Assembly: GCF_030504645.1 (NCBI RefSeq)
Contig: NZ_JAUKWQ010000010.1
Location: forward strand, 1 to 64,000
Length of the DNA stretch: 64,000 bases
Origin: Rhizobium oryzicola
Lineage (GTDB): Bacteria; Pseudomonadota; Alphaproteobacteria; Rhizobiales; Rhizobiaceae
Direction: 5' to 3'
This document shows positions 38,401 to 46,648 of this stretch, piece after piece. The notes under the pieces are model-generated. The model was not told the DNA's origin. It saw nothing but the letters and a program-made list of their open reading frames with translations, and did no database searches. How positions within the stretch are numbered: position 1 is the first letter of the stretch; each line of letters begins with the position of its first letter. The position numbers were made by a program, and so were the translations under genes.

Positions 38401-38974
38401 TGACACCATGCTCGTCTCACCGCTGTTTGGCGAAACGGCGTCTGCGGGACGCGCCCTGCAGAAGGGGCGGCTTCTTCACCGTCTTTTGCAAACGCTGCCG
38501 GATTTTCCGAAGAACGAGTGGCGCGTGGCGACTGAACGTTATCTGTCGCGCGCCGCCGCCTATTGGCCGGGCGCGGAGCGAAAGGCACTGGCAGAGGCCG
38601 TTCTGAGGGTGCTTGAGCAGCCAGAGCTGGAGCCAGTGTTCGCGAAAGGCAGCCGCGCCGAAGTGTCATTGATGGGCACCTTCCGGCTCAAGGGCCAGGA
38701 TCGCGCCGTCTCCGGCCGCATCGACCGGCTTGCCGTCACGGACGATGGCCGGGTCATTATCGTGGACTTCAAGACCAACCGCTTCCCGCCGCGCGGCATG
38801 CATGACATTCCGCTCTCTCATCGAGGACAGCTGGCGATCTACGCTCAAGTCCTGAAGCCGCTTTATCCGAAACATGAAATCGAATGCGTGCTGGTCTATA
38901 CCGAATCAGCACGCGTGGTTAGTCTGTCACAAGAGGTTCTGGATGGTGCGCTTGCGGAGCTCAACACAAAGTGA
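35420..38974 (+). CDS. addA: Double-strand break repair helicase AddA
   Basis: A 1184-residue UvrD/Rep-family superfamily 1 helicase with a C-terminal nuclease. Walker A ANAGSGKT is at 39-46, the Walker B block ILVDEAQDTSPVQW follows, with motifs VGDEKQSIYSFQGA, MTVHASKGLEAPVVFLVD and YVGMTRAADRLIV. The nuclease active site VIIVDFKTNR is near residue 1114. The ATG at 35420 has AGGAG six bases upstream; earlier in-frame ATGs lie within addB. trxA follows after 73 bases. Confidence 0.96.
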   Translation: MSDDIALTDLGDDPARWIDWTTRQQSLASDPQSSAWVSANAGSGKTHVLTQRVIRLLLAGCRPSAILCLTYTKAAASEMSNRVFQRLAEWAVLPDEALSDRIAAIEGVQPDRIKLAEARRLFAKALETPGGLKIQTIHAFCEALLHQFPLEANVAGHFSVLDDASATALLAEARRSLLTATSAEEDADLAAAFEHVLDLGDETGLENLLSDIIASRTAIRAFLMQAEAEGGRDAVLRDRLGLDPHETERSLAEAYWPLAGLSGPLLTLYLDLAESKGGAKASEAGYQLKLATAEQDVFQRARILDQVFLTRDGKAKADSSLYAKAMVTAAPQLADAVAQAREHVVTCREKLRVVRMYEATRAALILAERLNHDYEDLKRQRSLLDFEDLIARTADLLTRDGVGAWVHYKLDQGIDHILVDEAQDTSPVQWTVIQSLAEDFFSGQSARAARRTLFAVGDEKQSIYSFQGARPERFAEESSLTERRVRHSGLSFHSVRLPLSFRSTSDVLSAVDQVFALEDNARGLSARNDPVIHRSNRIGHPGAVDLWETIVPEASEMEEDWTAPFDATPDKAPSAILASRIAAHIGELVGRETIIEKGTERLIRPGDILVLVRKRDAFVNALTRALKKRGNIPVAGADRLKLTSHIAIQDLMALARFVLQPHDDLSLAALLKSPLFDMSEEDVFAVCALRPEEASAWDHLKAYAEDGQPRFKAVADELERLTALSRQLSVHDFFANVLSATGGRRRFLGRLGGEASDVLDEFLTLALEQESKALPGLQAFISALEVETPEIKREQDSGRDEVRIMTVHASKGLEAPVVFLVDSGSKAFVHSHVPKFRFLQVEGQPVPAWIPSKTLTNMLTSADDERLRNAAEEEYRRLLYVGMTRAADRLIVCGYRGKLENDGSWQAMIARGLAANSDLCLPAQFSTNGEEWAGYRWRAPAGPQRSLPREEARHEERPDIGLPAALNAPPPPMPPLPRPLSPSGVGISIDDEDDDTMLVSPLFGETASAGRALQKGRLLHRLLQTLPDFPKNEWRVATERYLSRAAAYWPGAERKALAEAVLRVLEQPELEPVFAKGSRAEVSLMGTFRLKGQDRAVSGRIDRLAVTDDGRVIIVDFKTNRFPPRGMHDIPLSHRGQLAIYAQVLKPLYPKHEIECVLVYTESARVVSLSQEVLDGALAELNTK

Positions 38975-39047
38975 GATAGGCACCATTGAATAAGGTGACG
39001 CGGCGCATCACATTTCAGACAACACAGATTTATGAAGGGAGAGCCCC

Positions 39048-39368
39048 ATGGCTACCGTGAAAGTCGATAAGAGCAACTTCCAGTCGGAAGTCCTGAATTC
39101 CGCAGAGCCCGTTGTCGTGGACTTCTGGGCGGAGTGGTGCGGCCCCTGTAAGATGATTGCGCCGAGCCTGGAAGAGATTGCCAGCGAACTCGCCGGCAAG
39201 GTGAAGATCGCCAAGCTCAACATCGACGAAAACCCAGAACTGGCTGCCCAGTTCGGCGTCCGCTCCATCCCGACGCTCGCCATGTTCAAGGGCGGCGAAG
39301 TGGCCGACATCAAGGTTGGCGCCGCACCGAAGACCGCGCTGACGAGCTGGATTTCCAGCGCCGCTTGA
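39048..39368 (+). CDS. trxA: Thioredoxin
   Basis: A 106-residue thioredoxin, the cytoplasmic disulfide reductase. The active site WCGPC (Cys31 and Cys34) is in the usual [15 protein letters not shown] context, with the cis-proline loop [12 protein letters not shown]. The start has a GGGAG upstream. It follows addA with only 73 bases between and ends at a strong terminator, so it is probably the last gene of the tsaE-murU-addBA cluster, perhaps with its own promoter. Confidence 0.97.
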   Translation: MATVKVDKSNFQSEVLNSAEPVVVDFWAEWCGPCKMIAPSLEEIASELAGKVKIAKLNIDENPELAAQFGVRSIPTLAMFKGGEVADIKVGAAPKTALTSWISSAA

Positions 39369-39393
39369 GTGGCATGATACTAGGAATGCAAAG

Positions 39394-39419
39394 AAGCCCG
39401 GTTTCGCCGGGCTTTTTTT
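39394..39419 (+). terminator. Intrinsic terminator after trxA
   Basis: Stem AAGCCCGG / CCGGGCTT with a TTTCG-type loop followed by seven T residues, 25 bases past the trxA stop. It nearly touches the stop codon of the converging DUF2161 gene. Confidence 0.93.
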
Positions 39420-40074
39420 ATGGCTGTCCCTGCGGCCATCGCTTTAGCGCATCTCGCCCGCTATCCGTCAACTGGTAGACACCCCGCTCGATCCGCTCGA
39501 ACCAGCCGTAGACATTGGAGAGCAGGATCTTGCCTGCATCCGGGACCGCCTTGCGTAGATCTCCCACGCGGGCCGGTCCGTCGACAAGATTTGCGGCACA
39601 TGTGAGGGCATTCTGGCGATAGGCGGTCATGACGGGCATACGCGTGCTGCCGCCAAGCGCCGGATCGCCGCGCCTGTTCTTGTGTTCACGCATCAGGCGT
39701 GAGCGCCGCTTGGGGTTGGTGCGCGGCATGGGCGAGACGGAGTTGACGATAATGTTGACATCGCCACCGTCCGAGACACCCAGCATGCCGATGCCAAGAC
39801 GACGGCAAAGATCGCGATAGCGCTTGTCCGCCTCCCTGCCCTTGCCTTTCGCCGAAATTCTAGCGGCGATCCAAACCTCGTCCGAGATCGCTGCACGATC
39901 AACCGCCTGCAGGATGAGTTCGAGGTTGAAGCTGAGTTTCAGTTCGCAAACGACCACGACAGGCGGATCGCCATCGCTCAAGCCAACGAGATCGCAGCCG
40001 CCAATCTCGCCTTTTACGGTGTAACCGGACTTTTCCAGAAAAGCCTTCACCGGCAGATAAAGAGAGGTTTCCAT
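39418..40074 (-). CDS. DUF2161 family putative nuclease/phosphodiesterase
   Basis: A 218-residue protein of the DUF2161 family. The N-terminal half has a PD-(D/E)XK-like arrangement: Glu23, Asp28 (GGCDLVGLSDGD) and the ELK pair Glu44/Lys46 in VVVVCELKLSFN, followed by a helical QAVDRAAISDEVWIAA segment. The C-terminal part (about 150-218) looks like a small winged helix (GPARVGDLRKAVPDAGKILLSN). A nuclease or DNA-binding role is inferred; nothing experimental is known to me. It lies downstream of folC, 39 bases away, on the same strand. Confidence 0.82.
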   Translation of the reverse strand: METSLYLPVKAFLEKSGYTVKGEIGGCDLVGLSDGDPPVVVVCELKLSFNLELILQAVDRAAISDEVWIAARISAKGKGREADKRYRDLCRRLGIGMLGVSDGGDVNIIVNSVSPMPRTNPKRRSRLMREHKNRRGDPALGGSTRMPVMTAYRQNALTCAANLVDGPARVGDLRKAVPDAGKILLSNVYGWFERIERGVYQLTDSGRDALKRWPQGQP

Positions 40075-40113
40075 GGAGCATCCCGAACGGGTAGGCTCGC
40101 CGCTGGGCGGACC

Positions 40114-41457
40114 TTATTTCGGTGGCGTCCCATTATCCGCCAGCACATTGCCGGCGAGATAAAGCGACCCGCCAACGAGGATGCGCGGCGGAGGCGTGCC
40201 TTCTAGCTGACGTTCCTTGATTTCCTTCAGCGCTTCCGCGACCGTCGAAGCTGGTTCCGCCACAAGGCCCGCATCATAGGCGGCATTGGCCAAGACAACG
40301 GGATCGAGACCGGCCTCGCTGCCGCGAATCGGCACGGTGAAGACGTATTCGGCAATATCCGCAAAGGCACGGAAATACCCCAGCGGGTCCTTGGTGTTGA
40401 GCATGCCGATGATGAGGTAAAGCGGGCGTGGCTGGCGCTCCTCGAAGCCTGCCATGGCTTCGGCAATCACCTCACCGGCACCCGGATTGTGCCCACCGTC
40501 CAGCCAGATCTCGGCGCCCTCAGGCGCCAGACCGATCAGATCGCCTTCCGTCAAACGCTGCAGGCGGCCCGGCCACTCGACGCTGGTCATGGCGGTTTCC
40601 ATCATGGCCTCAGTCACTGTAAAGCCCGCCGCCTTCACCGTGCGAATGGCGGCGGCTGCATTGGCGAGCTGATGCCGACCCGGCAGGCGCGGAAGCGGCA
40701 GATCCGCCAGACCGAACTCATCCTGATAGACGAGACGCCCGAATTCCTCATGCGCCCAGAATTCCTGGCCATAGAAGGTGATGGGACAGGACAGCCGCTC
40801 TGCGTGCGAGAGAAACACATCATGCACGGCATCGAATTCCTGATGGCCAATGACCACAGGACGGCCCTTCTTCATGATGCCAGCCTTTTCAGCGGCAATC
40901 AGCTCGACGCGGTCGCCCAGATAGGCCTGGTGATCGAAGGAGATCGGCATGATGACGCAGGCTGCGGGATTATCGACAACATTGGTGCAGTCGAGCCTGC
41001 CACCCATGCCGACTTCGATCACCACCACGTCGGCGGGGATTTCTGAAAACAGCAGAAAGCTTGCCGCCGTCAGGATTTCAAAGACGGTGATGGCCTGACC
41101 CGCATTGGCCTCGGCGACGCGGCGGAGCGCATCGGCCAGAACCTTGTCTTCCACGAACTGGCCGGGTTCTCCCTTGCGACCAATGCGGTAACGCTCGTGC
41201 CAGTTCACCAGATGCGGCGAGGTATGGACATGCACGGCGTAGCCGCCCGCTTCCAGAAGCGCACGACAGAAGGCGGACACCGAGCCCTTACCGTTGGTAC
41301 CGGCGACATGAATCATCGGCGGCAACTTCAAGTGCGGGTTGCCAAGGGTTTCCAACAGACGACGCATGCGCCCAAGGGTCATATCGAAACCCTTGGGATG
41401 CAGTTTCATCAATTCGTTGATGACGTCTTCGGCCTCGCTATGGGCAACGTGGCTCAT
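40114..41457 (-). CDS. folC: Bifunctional dihydrofolate synthase / folylpolyglutamate synthase
   Basis: A 447-residue FolC, adding glutamate to dihydropteroate and to folates. The ATP loop IHVAGTNGKGSVSAFC and the family block PHLVNWHERYRIG are near the N-terminus; VVIEVGMGGRLDCTNVV and WLDGGHNPGAG follow. Mur-ligase fold, normal length. It starts 42 bases after accD; accD-folC linkage is widely conserved. Confidence 0.95.
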   Translation of the reverse strand: MSHVAHSEAEDVINELMKLHPKGFDMTLGRMRRLLETLGNPHLKLPPMIHVAGTNGKGSVSAFCRALLEAGGYAVHVHTSPHLVNWHERYRIGRKGEPGQFVEDKVLADALRRVAEANAGQAITVFEILTAASFLLFSEIPADVVVIEVGMGGRLDCTNVVDNPAACVIMPISFDHQAYLGDRVELIAAEKAGIMKKGRPVVIGHQEFDAVHDVFLSHAERLSCPITFYGQEFWAHEEFGRLVYQDEFGLADLPLPRLPGRHQLANAAAAIRTVKAAGFTVTEAMMETAMTSVEWPGRLQRLTEGDLIGLAPEGAEIWLDGGHNPGAGEVIAEAMAGFEERQPRPLYLIIGMLNTKDPLGYFRAFADIAEYVFTVPIRGSEAGLDPVVLANAAYDAGLVAEPASTVAEALKEIKERQLEGTPPPRILVGGSLYLAGNVLADNGTPPK

Positions 41458-41499
41458 GAATGTCCCCCGGAGGCTCTTAAGCAGCCGTCTTCTTGAATG

Positions 41500-42384
41500 T
41501 TATGCGCTGAGAGCGAGAGAGGTCGTTTCTTCCGCAGGCTTCTTCATCATGATCTTCAGCATGGTGGCGAGCGTCTTCGGAATGTCATGGCGCTTCACCA
41601 CCATGTCGACCATGCCATGCTCCAGCAGATATTCCGCCGTCTGGAAGCCCTCCGGCAGCTTTTCGCGCAGCGTCTGCTCGATCACGCGCTTGCCGGCAAA
41701 GCCGATTTCCGCGCCGGGCTCGGCAATATGCACATCGCCCAGCATCGCGTAGGAGGCGGTAACCCCGCCTGTGGTCGGATTTGTGAGTACCACGATGTAG
41801 GGCAGCCCTGCTTCCTTGACCATGTTAACGGCGACGGTGGTACGCGGCAGCTGCATCAGCGACAGGATGCCTTCCTGCATACGCGCGCCGCCGGAAGCCG
41901 GGAAGATCACCAAGGGGGACTTTTCCGCCAGTGCCCGTTCGGCCGCCTTCACGATAGCTTCGCCGGCTGCCATGCCGAGAGAGCCGCCGATGAAGTTGAA
42001 TTCGTGCACGACGGCCACGAGCTTCAGCCCCTGAACCTTGCCGAGACCGGCGAGGATCGTGTCCTCCTGTTCGGTCTTGACGCGGCTGTCCTTCAGGCGG
42101 TCGCTGTATTTCTTGGAATCACGGAATTTCAGCGGGTCCTGCGCCACCTTCGGCTGCGGCAAGCTTTCAAACACACCGCCGTCGAAGAGATCAGTGAGGC
42201 GGGCCTTGGCAGGCATCTTCATATGGAAGCCGGAAGCGGGGATCACCCACTTGTTGTCTTCCAGGTCCTTGTGGAAGACCATCTCGCCCGTTTCCGGGCA
42301 CTTGATCCAGAGGTTTTCCGGCACTTCCCGTCGACCCAGCATCGAATTGATCCGGGGACGAACATAGTTGGTGATCCAGTTCAC
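41500..42384 (-). CDS. accD: Acetyl-CoA carboxylase carboxyltransferase subunit beta, degenerate zinc ribbon
   Basis: A 294-residue AccD, which with AccA transfers carboxyl from biotin to acetyl-CoA for fatty-acid synthesis. The carboxyltransferase blocks [31 protein letters not shown] and [16 protein letters not shown] are intact. The N-terminal zinc ribbon is not: where E. coli has four Cys, only the first remains ([20 protein letters not shown]). This loss is common in Rhizobiaceae. Translation begins at GTG with GGAG eight bases upstream. A 16-base palindrome lies between trpA and this start. Confidence 0.95.
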   Translation of the reverse strand: MNWITNYVRPRINSMLGRREVPENLWIKCPETGEMVFHKDLEDNKWVIPASGFHMKMPAKARLTDLFDGGVFESLPQPKVAQDPLKFRDSKKYSDRLKDSRVKTEQEDTILAGLGKVQGLKLVAVVHEFNFIGGSLGMAAGEAIVKAAERALAEKSPLVIFPASGGARMQEGILSLMQLPRTTVAVNMVKEAGLPYIVVLTNPTTGGVTASYAMLGDVHIAEPGAEIGFAGKRVIEQTLREKLPEGFQTAEYLLEHGMVDMVVKRHDIPKTLATMLKIMMKKPAEETTSLALSA

Positions 42385-42398
42385 TGGCTTAGCTCCTG

Positions 42399-42414
42399 AT
42401 TGACGTTCGTCAAT
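42399..42414. repeat. Palindrome between trpA and accD
   Basis: ATTGACG-TT-CGTCAAT, a perfect 7-bp inverted repeat with a two-base centre, 15 bases before the accD GTG on the minus strand and 10 bases past the trpA stop. It could be an operator for an internal accD promoter or a small mRNA hairpin near the ribosome binding site. No regulator is identified. Confidence 0.45.
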
Positions 42415-42423
42415 GTGGTGATG

Positions 42424-43263
42424 TTATTCGGCGACAACAAGGCGCGCCGAACGGACACCGGTGGCGAGACCGCGCACCAGCGTCGAGACTGCGGAAATGG
42501 TATCGGGCGAGGCCTTGCCATCCTTGGTAAGGCTGCCAGCGATCTGGGCGACAATGGCCGAACCGACGACAACGCCATCCGCCGCGGCACCAATGGCGCG
42601 GGCATGATCTGCCGTCTTGACGCCGAAGCCGACGCAGACCGGCAGCGGCGTATGCGCCTTGATACGGTTGACGGAGGAGGCGATCGCGCTCAAATCCGGC
42701 AGGGCAGAGCCCGTAATGCCGTTCATGGAGACATAATAGACAAAGCCCGACGAGTTCTGCAGAACGCGCGGCAGGCGGTTGTTATCCGTCGTTGGCGTCG
42801 TCAGGCGGATGAAATTGATACCCTTGGCAACGGCCGGAATGCAGAGTTCGTCATCCATTTCCGGTGGCAGGTCGACCACGATCAGACCGTCGATGCCAGC
42901 CTCCAGAGCGGCATCCAGGAAGGTCTCGACACCCATGCTGTAGATCGGGTTGTAGTAACCCATCAGCACGATCGGTGTGTCCTGATCCTGCTTTCGGAAT
43001 TCGCGCGCCAGATCGAGCGTCCGGGCCAGAGTTTGGCCTGCCTTCAGTGCGCGCTGCCCTGCCAGCTGGATGGCGGGGCCATCGGCCATAGGATCCGAAA
43101 AGGGCATGCCGAGTTCGATCACGTCGGCGCCGGCTTCCGGCAGGGCCTTCATGATGCCGAGTGACGTTTCGTAATCGGGATCGCCGCCCATGAAATAGGT
43201 GATGAGCGCGGGGCGCCCTTCAGCCTTCAGATCGGCAAAACGCTTGTCCATACGTGCAGTCAT
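42424..43263 (-). CDS. trpA: Tryptophan synthase alpha chain
   Basis: A 279-residue TrpA, cleaving indole-3-glycerol phosphate. Catalytic Glu is in [17 protein letters not shown] and Asp in [10 protein letters not shown]; phosphate loops include [12 protein letters not shown]. The ATG at 43263 begins two bases after the trpB stop. A reading from 43326 would overlap trpB and is rejected. Confidence 0.96.
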   Translation of the reverse strand: MTARMDKRFADLKAEGRPALITYFMGGDPDYETSLGIMKALPEAGADVIELGMPFSDPMADGPAIQLAGQRALKAGQTLARTLDLAREFRKQDQDTPIVLMGYYNPIYSMGVETFLDAALEAGIDGLIVVDLPPEMDDELCIPAVAKGINFIRLTTPTTDNNRLPRVLQNSSGFVYYVSMNGITGSALPDLSAIASSVNRIKAHTPLPVCVGFGVKTADHARAIGAAADGVVVGSAIVAQIAGSLTKDGKASPDTISAVSTLVRGLATGVRSARLVVAE

Positions 43264-43265
43264 GA

Positions 43266-44486
43266 TCAGAGGCCCATTCCGAGAATCTTGCCGACAGTGA
43301 AGATGTCCTTGTCGCCACGGCCACAAAGGTTCATCAGGATGATTTCATCCTTGCCCATCTTTGGCGCGCGCTTGATGACTTCTGCGAGCGCATGGCTCGG
43401 CTCCAGCGCCGGGATAATGCCTTCGGTCCGGGTCAGCATCTGAAAGGCTTCCAGCGCCTCGTCGTCCATGATCGGAACATATTCCGCGCGGCCAGTATCC
43501 TTCAGCCAGGAGTGCTCCGGCCCGATGCCGGGGTAATCGAGGCCGGCGGAAATCGAATGGCCTTCCTTGATCTGACCATCACTGTCCTGCAACAGGTAAG
43601 TGCGGTTGCCGTGCAGCACGCCGGGGCGTCCAGCCGTCAGCGATGCGCAATGCTCTTCGCCATCCAGGCCCTTGCCGCCAGCTTCGACGCCGACGATGCG
43701 AACGCTTTCATCATCCAGGAAGGGATGGAAGAGACCGATGGCATTGGAGCCACCACCGACGGCGGCAACAACCATGTCCGGCAGGCGGCCTTCGGCGGCG
43801 ATCATCTGTTCGCGCGCTTCCTTGCCGATGACGGACTGGAATTCACGCACCATTTCCGGATAGGGATGCGGACCGGCCGCCGTGCCGATGATGTAATAGG
43901 TATCCTCGACATTGGTGACCCAGTCACGCAATGCCTCGTTCATGGCATCCTTCAGCGTACCGTGACCGGACGTAACGGGAATGACCTCCGCGCCGAGCAG
44001 TTTCATACGGAAAACGTTCGGCGCCTGGCGCTCCACATCGGTGGCGCCCATGTAGACCACGCAAGGGAAGCCGAAGCGGGCGGCAACCGTTGCCGAGGCA
44101 ACGCCATGCTGGCCGGCACCGGTTTCGGCGATTATACGCTTCTTGCCCATACGCTTGGCGAGCAGGATCTGGCCGATGCAGTTGTTGATCTTGTGGCTGC
44201 CGGTGTGGTTCAGCTCATCGCGCTTGAAATAGATCTTCGCGCCGCCAAGCTCGGCCGTCAGGCGCTCGGCGAAATAAAGCGGGCTCGGACGGCCGATATA
44301 ATGCGTGCCGAGATGAGCAAGCTCCGCCTGGAAGGCGGGATCGGTCTTTGCCTTGTTCCATTCCGCCTCGAGATCGAGGATCAGCGGCATCAGCGTTTCG
44401 GCAACGAAGCGGCCGCCATAAATGCCAAAACGCCCATCCTCGTCGGGACCGGCACGAAAGCTGTTGGGTTTCAAAGGCTGGTTCAC
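43266..44486 (-). CDS. trpB: Tryptophan synthase beta chain
   Basis: A 406-residue PLP enzyme condensing indole with serine. The PLP lysine is in [15 protein letters not shown], the phosphate-binding loop is [17 protein letters not shown], and the monovalent-cation/TrpA contact regions are conserved. Its start overlaps the trpF stop by four bases, and trpA follows after two bases, giving a trpFBA operon on the minus strand. Confidence 0.97.
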   Translation of the reverse strand: MNQPLKPNSFRAGPDEDGRFGIYGGRFVAETLMPLILDLEAEWNKAKTDPAFQAELAHLGTHYIGRPSPLYFAERLTAELGGAKIYFKRDELNHTGSHKINNCIGQILLAKRMGKKRIIAETGAGQHGVASATVAARFGFPCVVYMGATDVERQAPNVFRMKLLGAEVIPVTSGHGTLKDAMNEALRDWVTNVEDTYYIIGTAAGPHPYPEMVREFQSVIGKEAREQMIAAEGRLPDMVVAAVGGGSNAIGLFHPFLDDESVRIVGVEAGGKGLDGEEHCASLTAGRPGVLHGNRTYLLQDSDGQIKEGHSISAGLDYPGIGPEHSWLKDTGRAEYVPIMDDEALEAFQMLTRTEGIIPALEPSHALAEVIKRAPKMGKDEIILMNLCGRGDKDIFTVGKILGMGL

Positions 44487-45178
44487 GTCGTCACTCCCTT
44501 AGATCCCGCTTGCTCGCACCATTCGTCGATCGCATCGAAGAAGGCGTTGATCTTCTGCAAGTCCTTGACGCCTGGCGCGCTCTCCACTCCCGAAGATGCA
44601 TCGATACCGCTGGCACGCGTCGCAGAAAGGGCTCTGCCTACATTATCCCTGTTGATACCACCGGAAAGCATGTAATCGACGCTTTCGTCAAGCGCGCCCA
44701 TGACGTCCCAGTCGAACGAAACGCCGTTGCCCCCCGGAAGATCCGATCCAGCCGGTGCCTTTGCATCGAAGAGGAAGCGATCCGCCAACCCCTCGTAATC
44801 GGAAACCGCGCGGAGATCATCCGGCCCGCGCACGGAGAAGACCTTCATCACCGGCAGGCCGAAGACCGCCTTCACGTTCAGAACGCGCTCCGGGCTTTCA
44901 TGGCCGTGCAGTTGCAGGATGTCCGGTTTCAGGAAGGAAATAATCTCTTCCAGCTCTTCATTGTCAGCATCGACGGTCACGGCGACGATCTTCGTCTTGC
45001 CGCGCACCCGGTCGGCCAGTTCGCCCGCCGTCAGCGGATCGATATGGCGCGGGCTCTTTTCAAAGAAGATGAAGCCGACATGGGTTGCGCCACGCGCGAC
45101 CGCAAGATCGATCGCCTCTGCGCTCTTCAATCCGCAAATCTTGACATCGGGTCTTTTCATAGTGGGCGGAAGTGACAT
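44483..45178 (-). CDS. trpF: Phosphoribosylanthranilate isomerase
   Basis: A 231-residue TrpF, a (beta/alpha)8 barrel isomerase in tryptophan synthesis. The N-terminal [13 protein letters not shown] carries the catalytic Cys, and the general acid Asp is in [24 protein letters not shown] sequence ([10 protein letters not shown]). Start is uncertain: 45178 ([13 protein letters not shown]) and 45160 (MKRPDVK) are both possible and neither has an obvious ribosome binding site. trpE, trpD, trpC and trpG are not in the window. Confidence 0.93.
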   Translation of the reverse strand: MSLPPTMKRPDVKICGLKSAEAIDLAVARGATHVGFIFFEKSPRHIDPLTAGELADRVRGKTKIVAVTVDADNEELEEIISFLKPDILQLHGHESPERVLNVKAVFGLPVMKVFSVRGPDDLRAVSDYEGLADRFLFDAKAPAGSDLPGGNGVSFDWDVMGALDESVDYMLSGGINRDNVGRALSATRASGIDASSGVESAPGVKDLQKINAFFDAIDEWCEQAGSKGVTT

Positions 45179-45224
45179 GAAAACCGTCTTGAGTCGAGGC
45201 AAATCGAAAATCGGGCCACGCCGA

Positions 45225-45986
45225 TCAGGCGAAATCGATCGCATGCAGCTGCGACCCATGGCTCTTCAGCCAGCGCCGTGCCTCGTCGGTGGCGGGACAA
45301 AGCCGCTCGCAAAGCGCCCAGAAGTCCGGCCCGTGGTTCATTTCCTTGAGGTGCGCCACTTCATGCGCGGCCAGATAATCGATCACAAGCGGTGGCGCCA
45401 TGACGATGCGCCAGGAGAAGCTGAGGCTGCCGTTCCAGGAACAGGAACCCCAACGGCTTCGCGTGTCCTTCATGGTGATGGACTTGACCGGCTTGCCGAT
45501 CCTGCCTGCATGAATGGCGACCAGACGTTCGAGATCGATCCGAGCCTCCTTCTTCAGGAAGGCTTCCAACCGACGACCAAGATGATCCTCCAGACCGCTG
45601 ACGCGGATGACCGGTTCGCCATCCTCGAGGCTCTCTTCCGTCAGGCCACGCAATGAGCCGGTGTGGACAATGCGATGCGGAACGCCGCGCAATGGCAGAT
45701 AGCTTCCGGGCTGCAGGCTGTCAGCCGATCCAAATTTCGCGAGTTTGGTCCGCAGCCATTGATCATGGCGAAGCAGAAAAGAATCGATCTCGCGCTCCTT
45801 CAAACCCGTCGGCACCGTCAGGCGCAGTGCGCGGCCACCGGGCTCAATGCGCAAGGTGATGCGGGTTGCCTGCGCATGTTCGCGGATCGTCAGCGGTAGA
45901 GTGCGGTCAGCCACCTGCAGGCTGCGCTCAAACTTGCGCAACGGCTTCACACGGGATCGTAACGGCTTCTTCAGGAGAGGAAACAT
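45225..45986 (-). CDS. YgjP/SprT-like M48 metallopeptidase family protein
   Basis: A 253-residue protein of the YgjP-like (DUF45) metallopeptidase family. The zinc motif HEVAHLKEMNHGPDFW contains HExxH and the downstream His/Asp pattern typical of the family; the preceding TRSRWGSCSWNGSLSFSWRIVMAP block is diagnostic. No signal peptide is evident, so it is probably cytoplasmic. Function is unknown in most bacteria; it lies 46 bases upstream of trpF on the same strand. Confidence 0.9.
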   Translation of the reverse strand: MFPLLKKPLRSRVKPLRKFERSLQVADRTLPLTIREHAQATRITLRIEPGGRALRLTVPTGLKEREIDSFLLRHDQWLRTKLAKFGSADSLQPGSYLPLRGVPHRIVHTGSLRGLTEESLEDGEPVIRVSGLEDHLGRRLEAFLKKEARIDLERLVAIHAGRIGKPVKSITMKDTRSRWGSCSWNGSLSFSWRIVMAPPLVIDYLAAHEVAHLKEMNHGPDFWALCERLCPATDEARRWLKSHGSQLHAIDFA

Positions 45987-46024
45987 TGGGCCTGTTTATC
46001 CGATTCGAGATGATCCGAATCAAC

Positions 46025-46055
46025 AAAAAACCGGCACCGCAAAGGCGCCGGCTGC
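46025..46055 (-). terminator. Intrinsic terminator after the DUF2852 gene
   Basis: On the minus strand the stem CCGGCGCC / GGTGCCGG (one G-U pair) with a five-base loop is followed by TTTTTTG. It lies 25 bases past the DUF2852 stop. Confidence 0.88.
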
Positions 46056-46079
46056 ATTTATCACTGGCTCGTAGGCTGA

Positions 46080-46496
46080 TCAGGCTCCGGAAAAGCCATT
46101 GTCGCTCCGGCCATTGCGCTCCCGCATGAAGCGGTCGAATTCTTCCTGATCCTTGGCACGGCGAAGCTCGCGCATGTAAGAGTCGAATTCGTCGCGCATA
46201 CGGTCAAGCTTGCGGCGCTCTTCCTCAATGCGGTCAAGCTCTGCCTTGCGCCAATCGTCGAAGGCAACATTGCCGGTTGCGTCATAACGATTGTAGCGAC
46301 GGCTTGCCTTGCGGCATCCGGAGAAAAAGCCATCGGCACGTTCATTGGCGCTGCGCTTGAAATCCTTCAGCCTTTCCCCGAACAGGATATAGGCGAGCAC
46401 GGCAAGGCCCAGCGGCCAGAAGACCACAAAGCCCAACACCATCAAAGCGATGGTGGCCGGTGTCCAATCCGGACGTATCATTGCTGACTGGTTCAT
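46080..46496 (-). CDS. DUF2852 domain membrane protein
   Basis: A 138-residue protein of the DUF2852 family. One hydrophobic helix (ATIALMVLGFVVFWPLGLAVLAYILFG, about 14-39) is followed by a charged, Arg/Glu-rich cytoplasmic tail with coiled-coil character (LDRIEEERRKLDRMRDEFDSYMRELRRAKDQEEFDRFM). No catalytic residue pattern is visible and function is unknown. It lies downstream of phaZ, 152 bases away, with its own terminator. Confidence 0.85.
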   Translation of the reverse strand: MNQSAMIRPDWTPATIALMVLGFVVFWPLGLAVLAYILFGERLKDFKRSANERADGFFSGCRKASRRYNRYDATGNVAFDDWRKAELDRIEEERRKLDRMRDEFDSYMRELRRAKDQEEFDRFMRERNGRSDNGFSGA

Positions 46497-46648
46497 GGAT
46501 GTCCAACACCTCGTTCGTCACGAGCCGCCTCATGCGAACTCGTCAAGAATCGATGTGGTGATGGGTGAAACGCCCTTCAAGACAGGATTTCGCCAAACCG
46601 GCGAAAGCCCTGATTCCATTTCAGGAAATCTGCATATTCCAGCAGACG

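Noticed and set aside
43392..44675. 427-codon open frame opposite trpB
   Set aside because: Antisense shadow of trpB and trpF; no homology visible.
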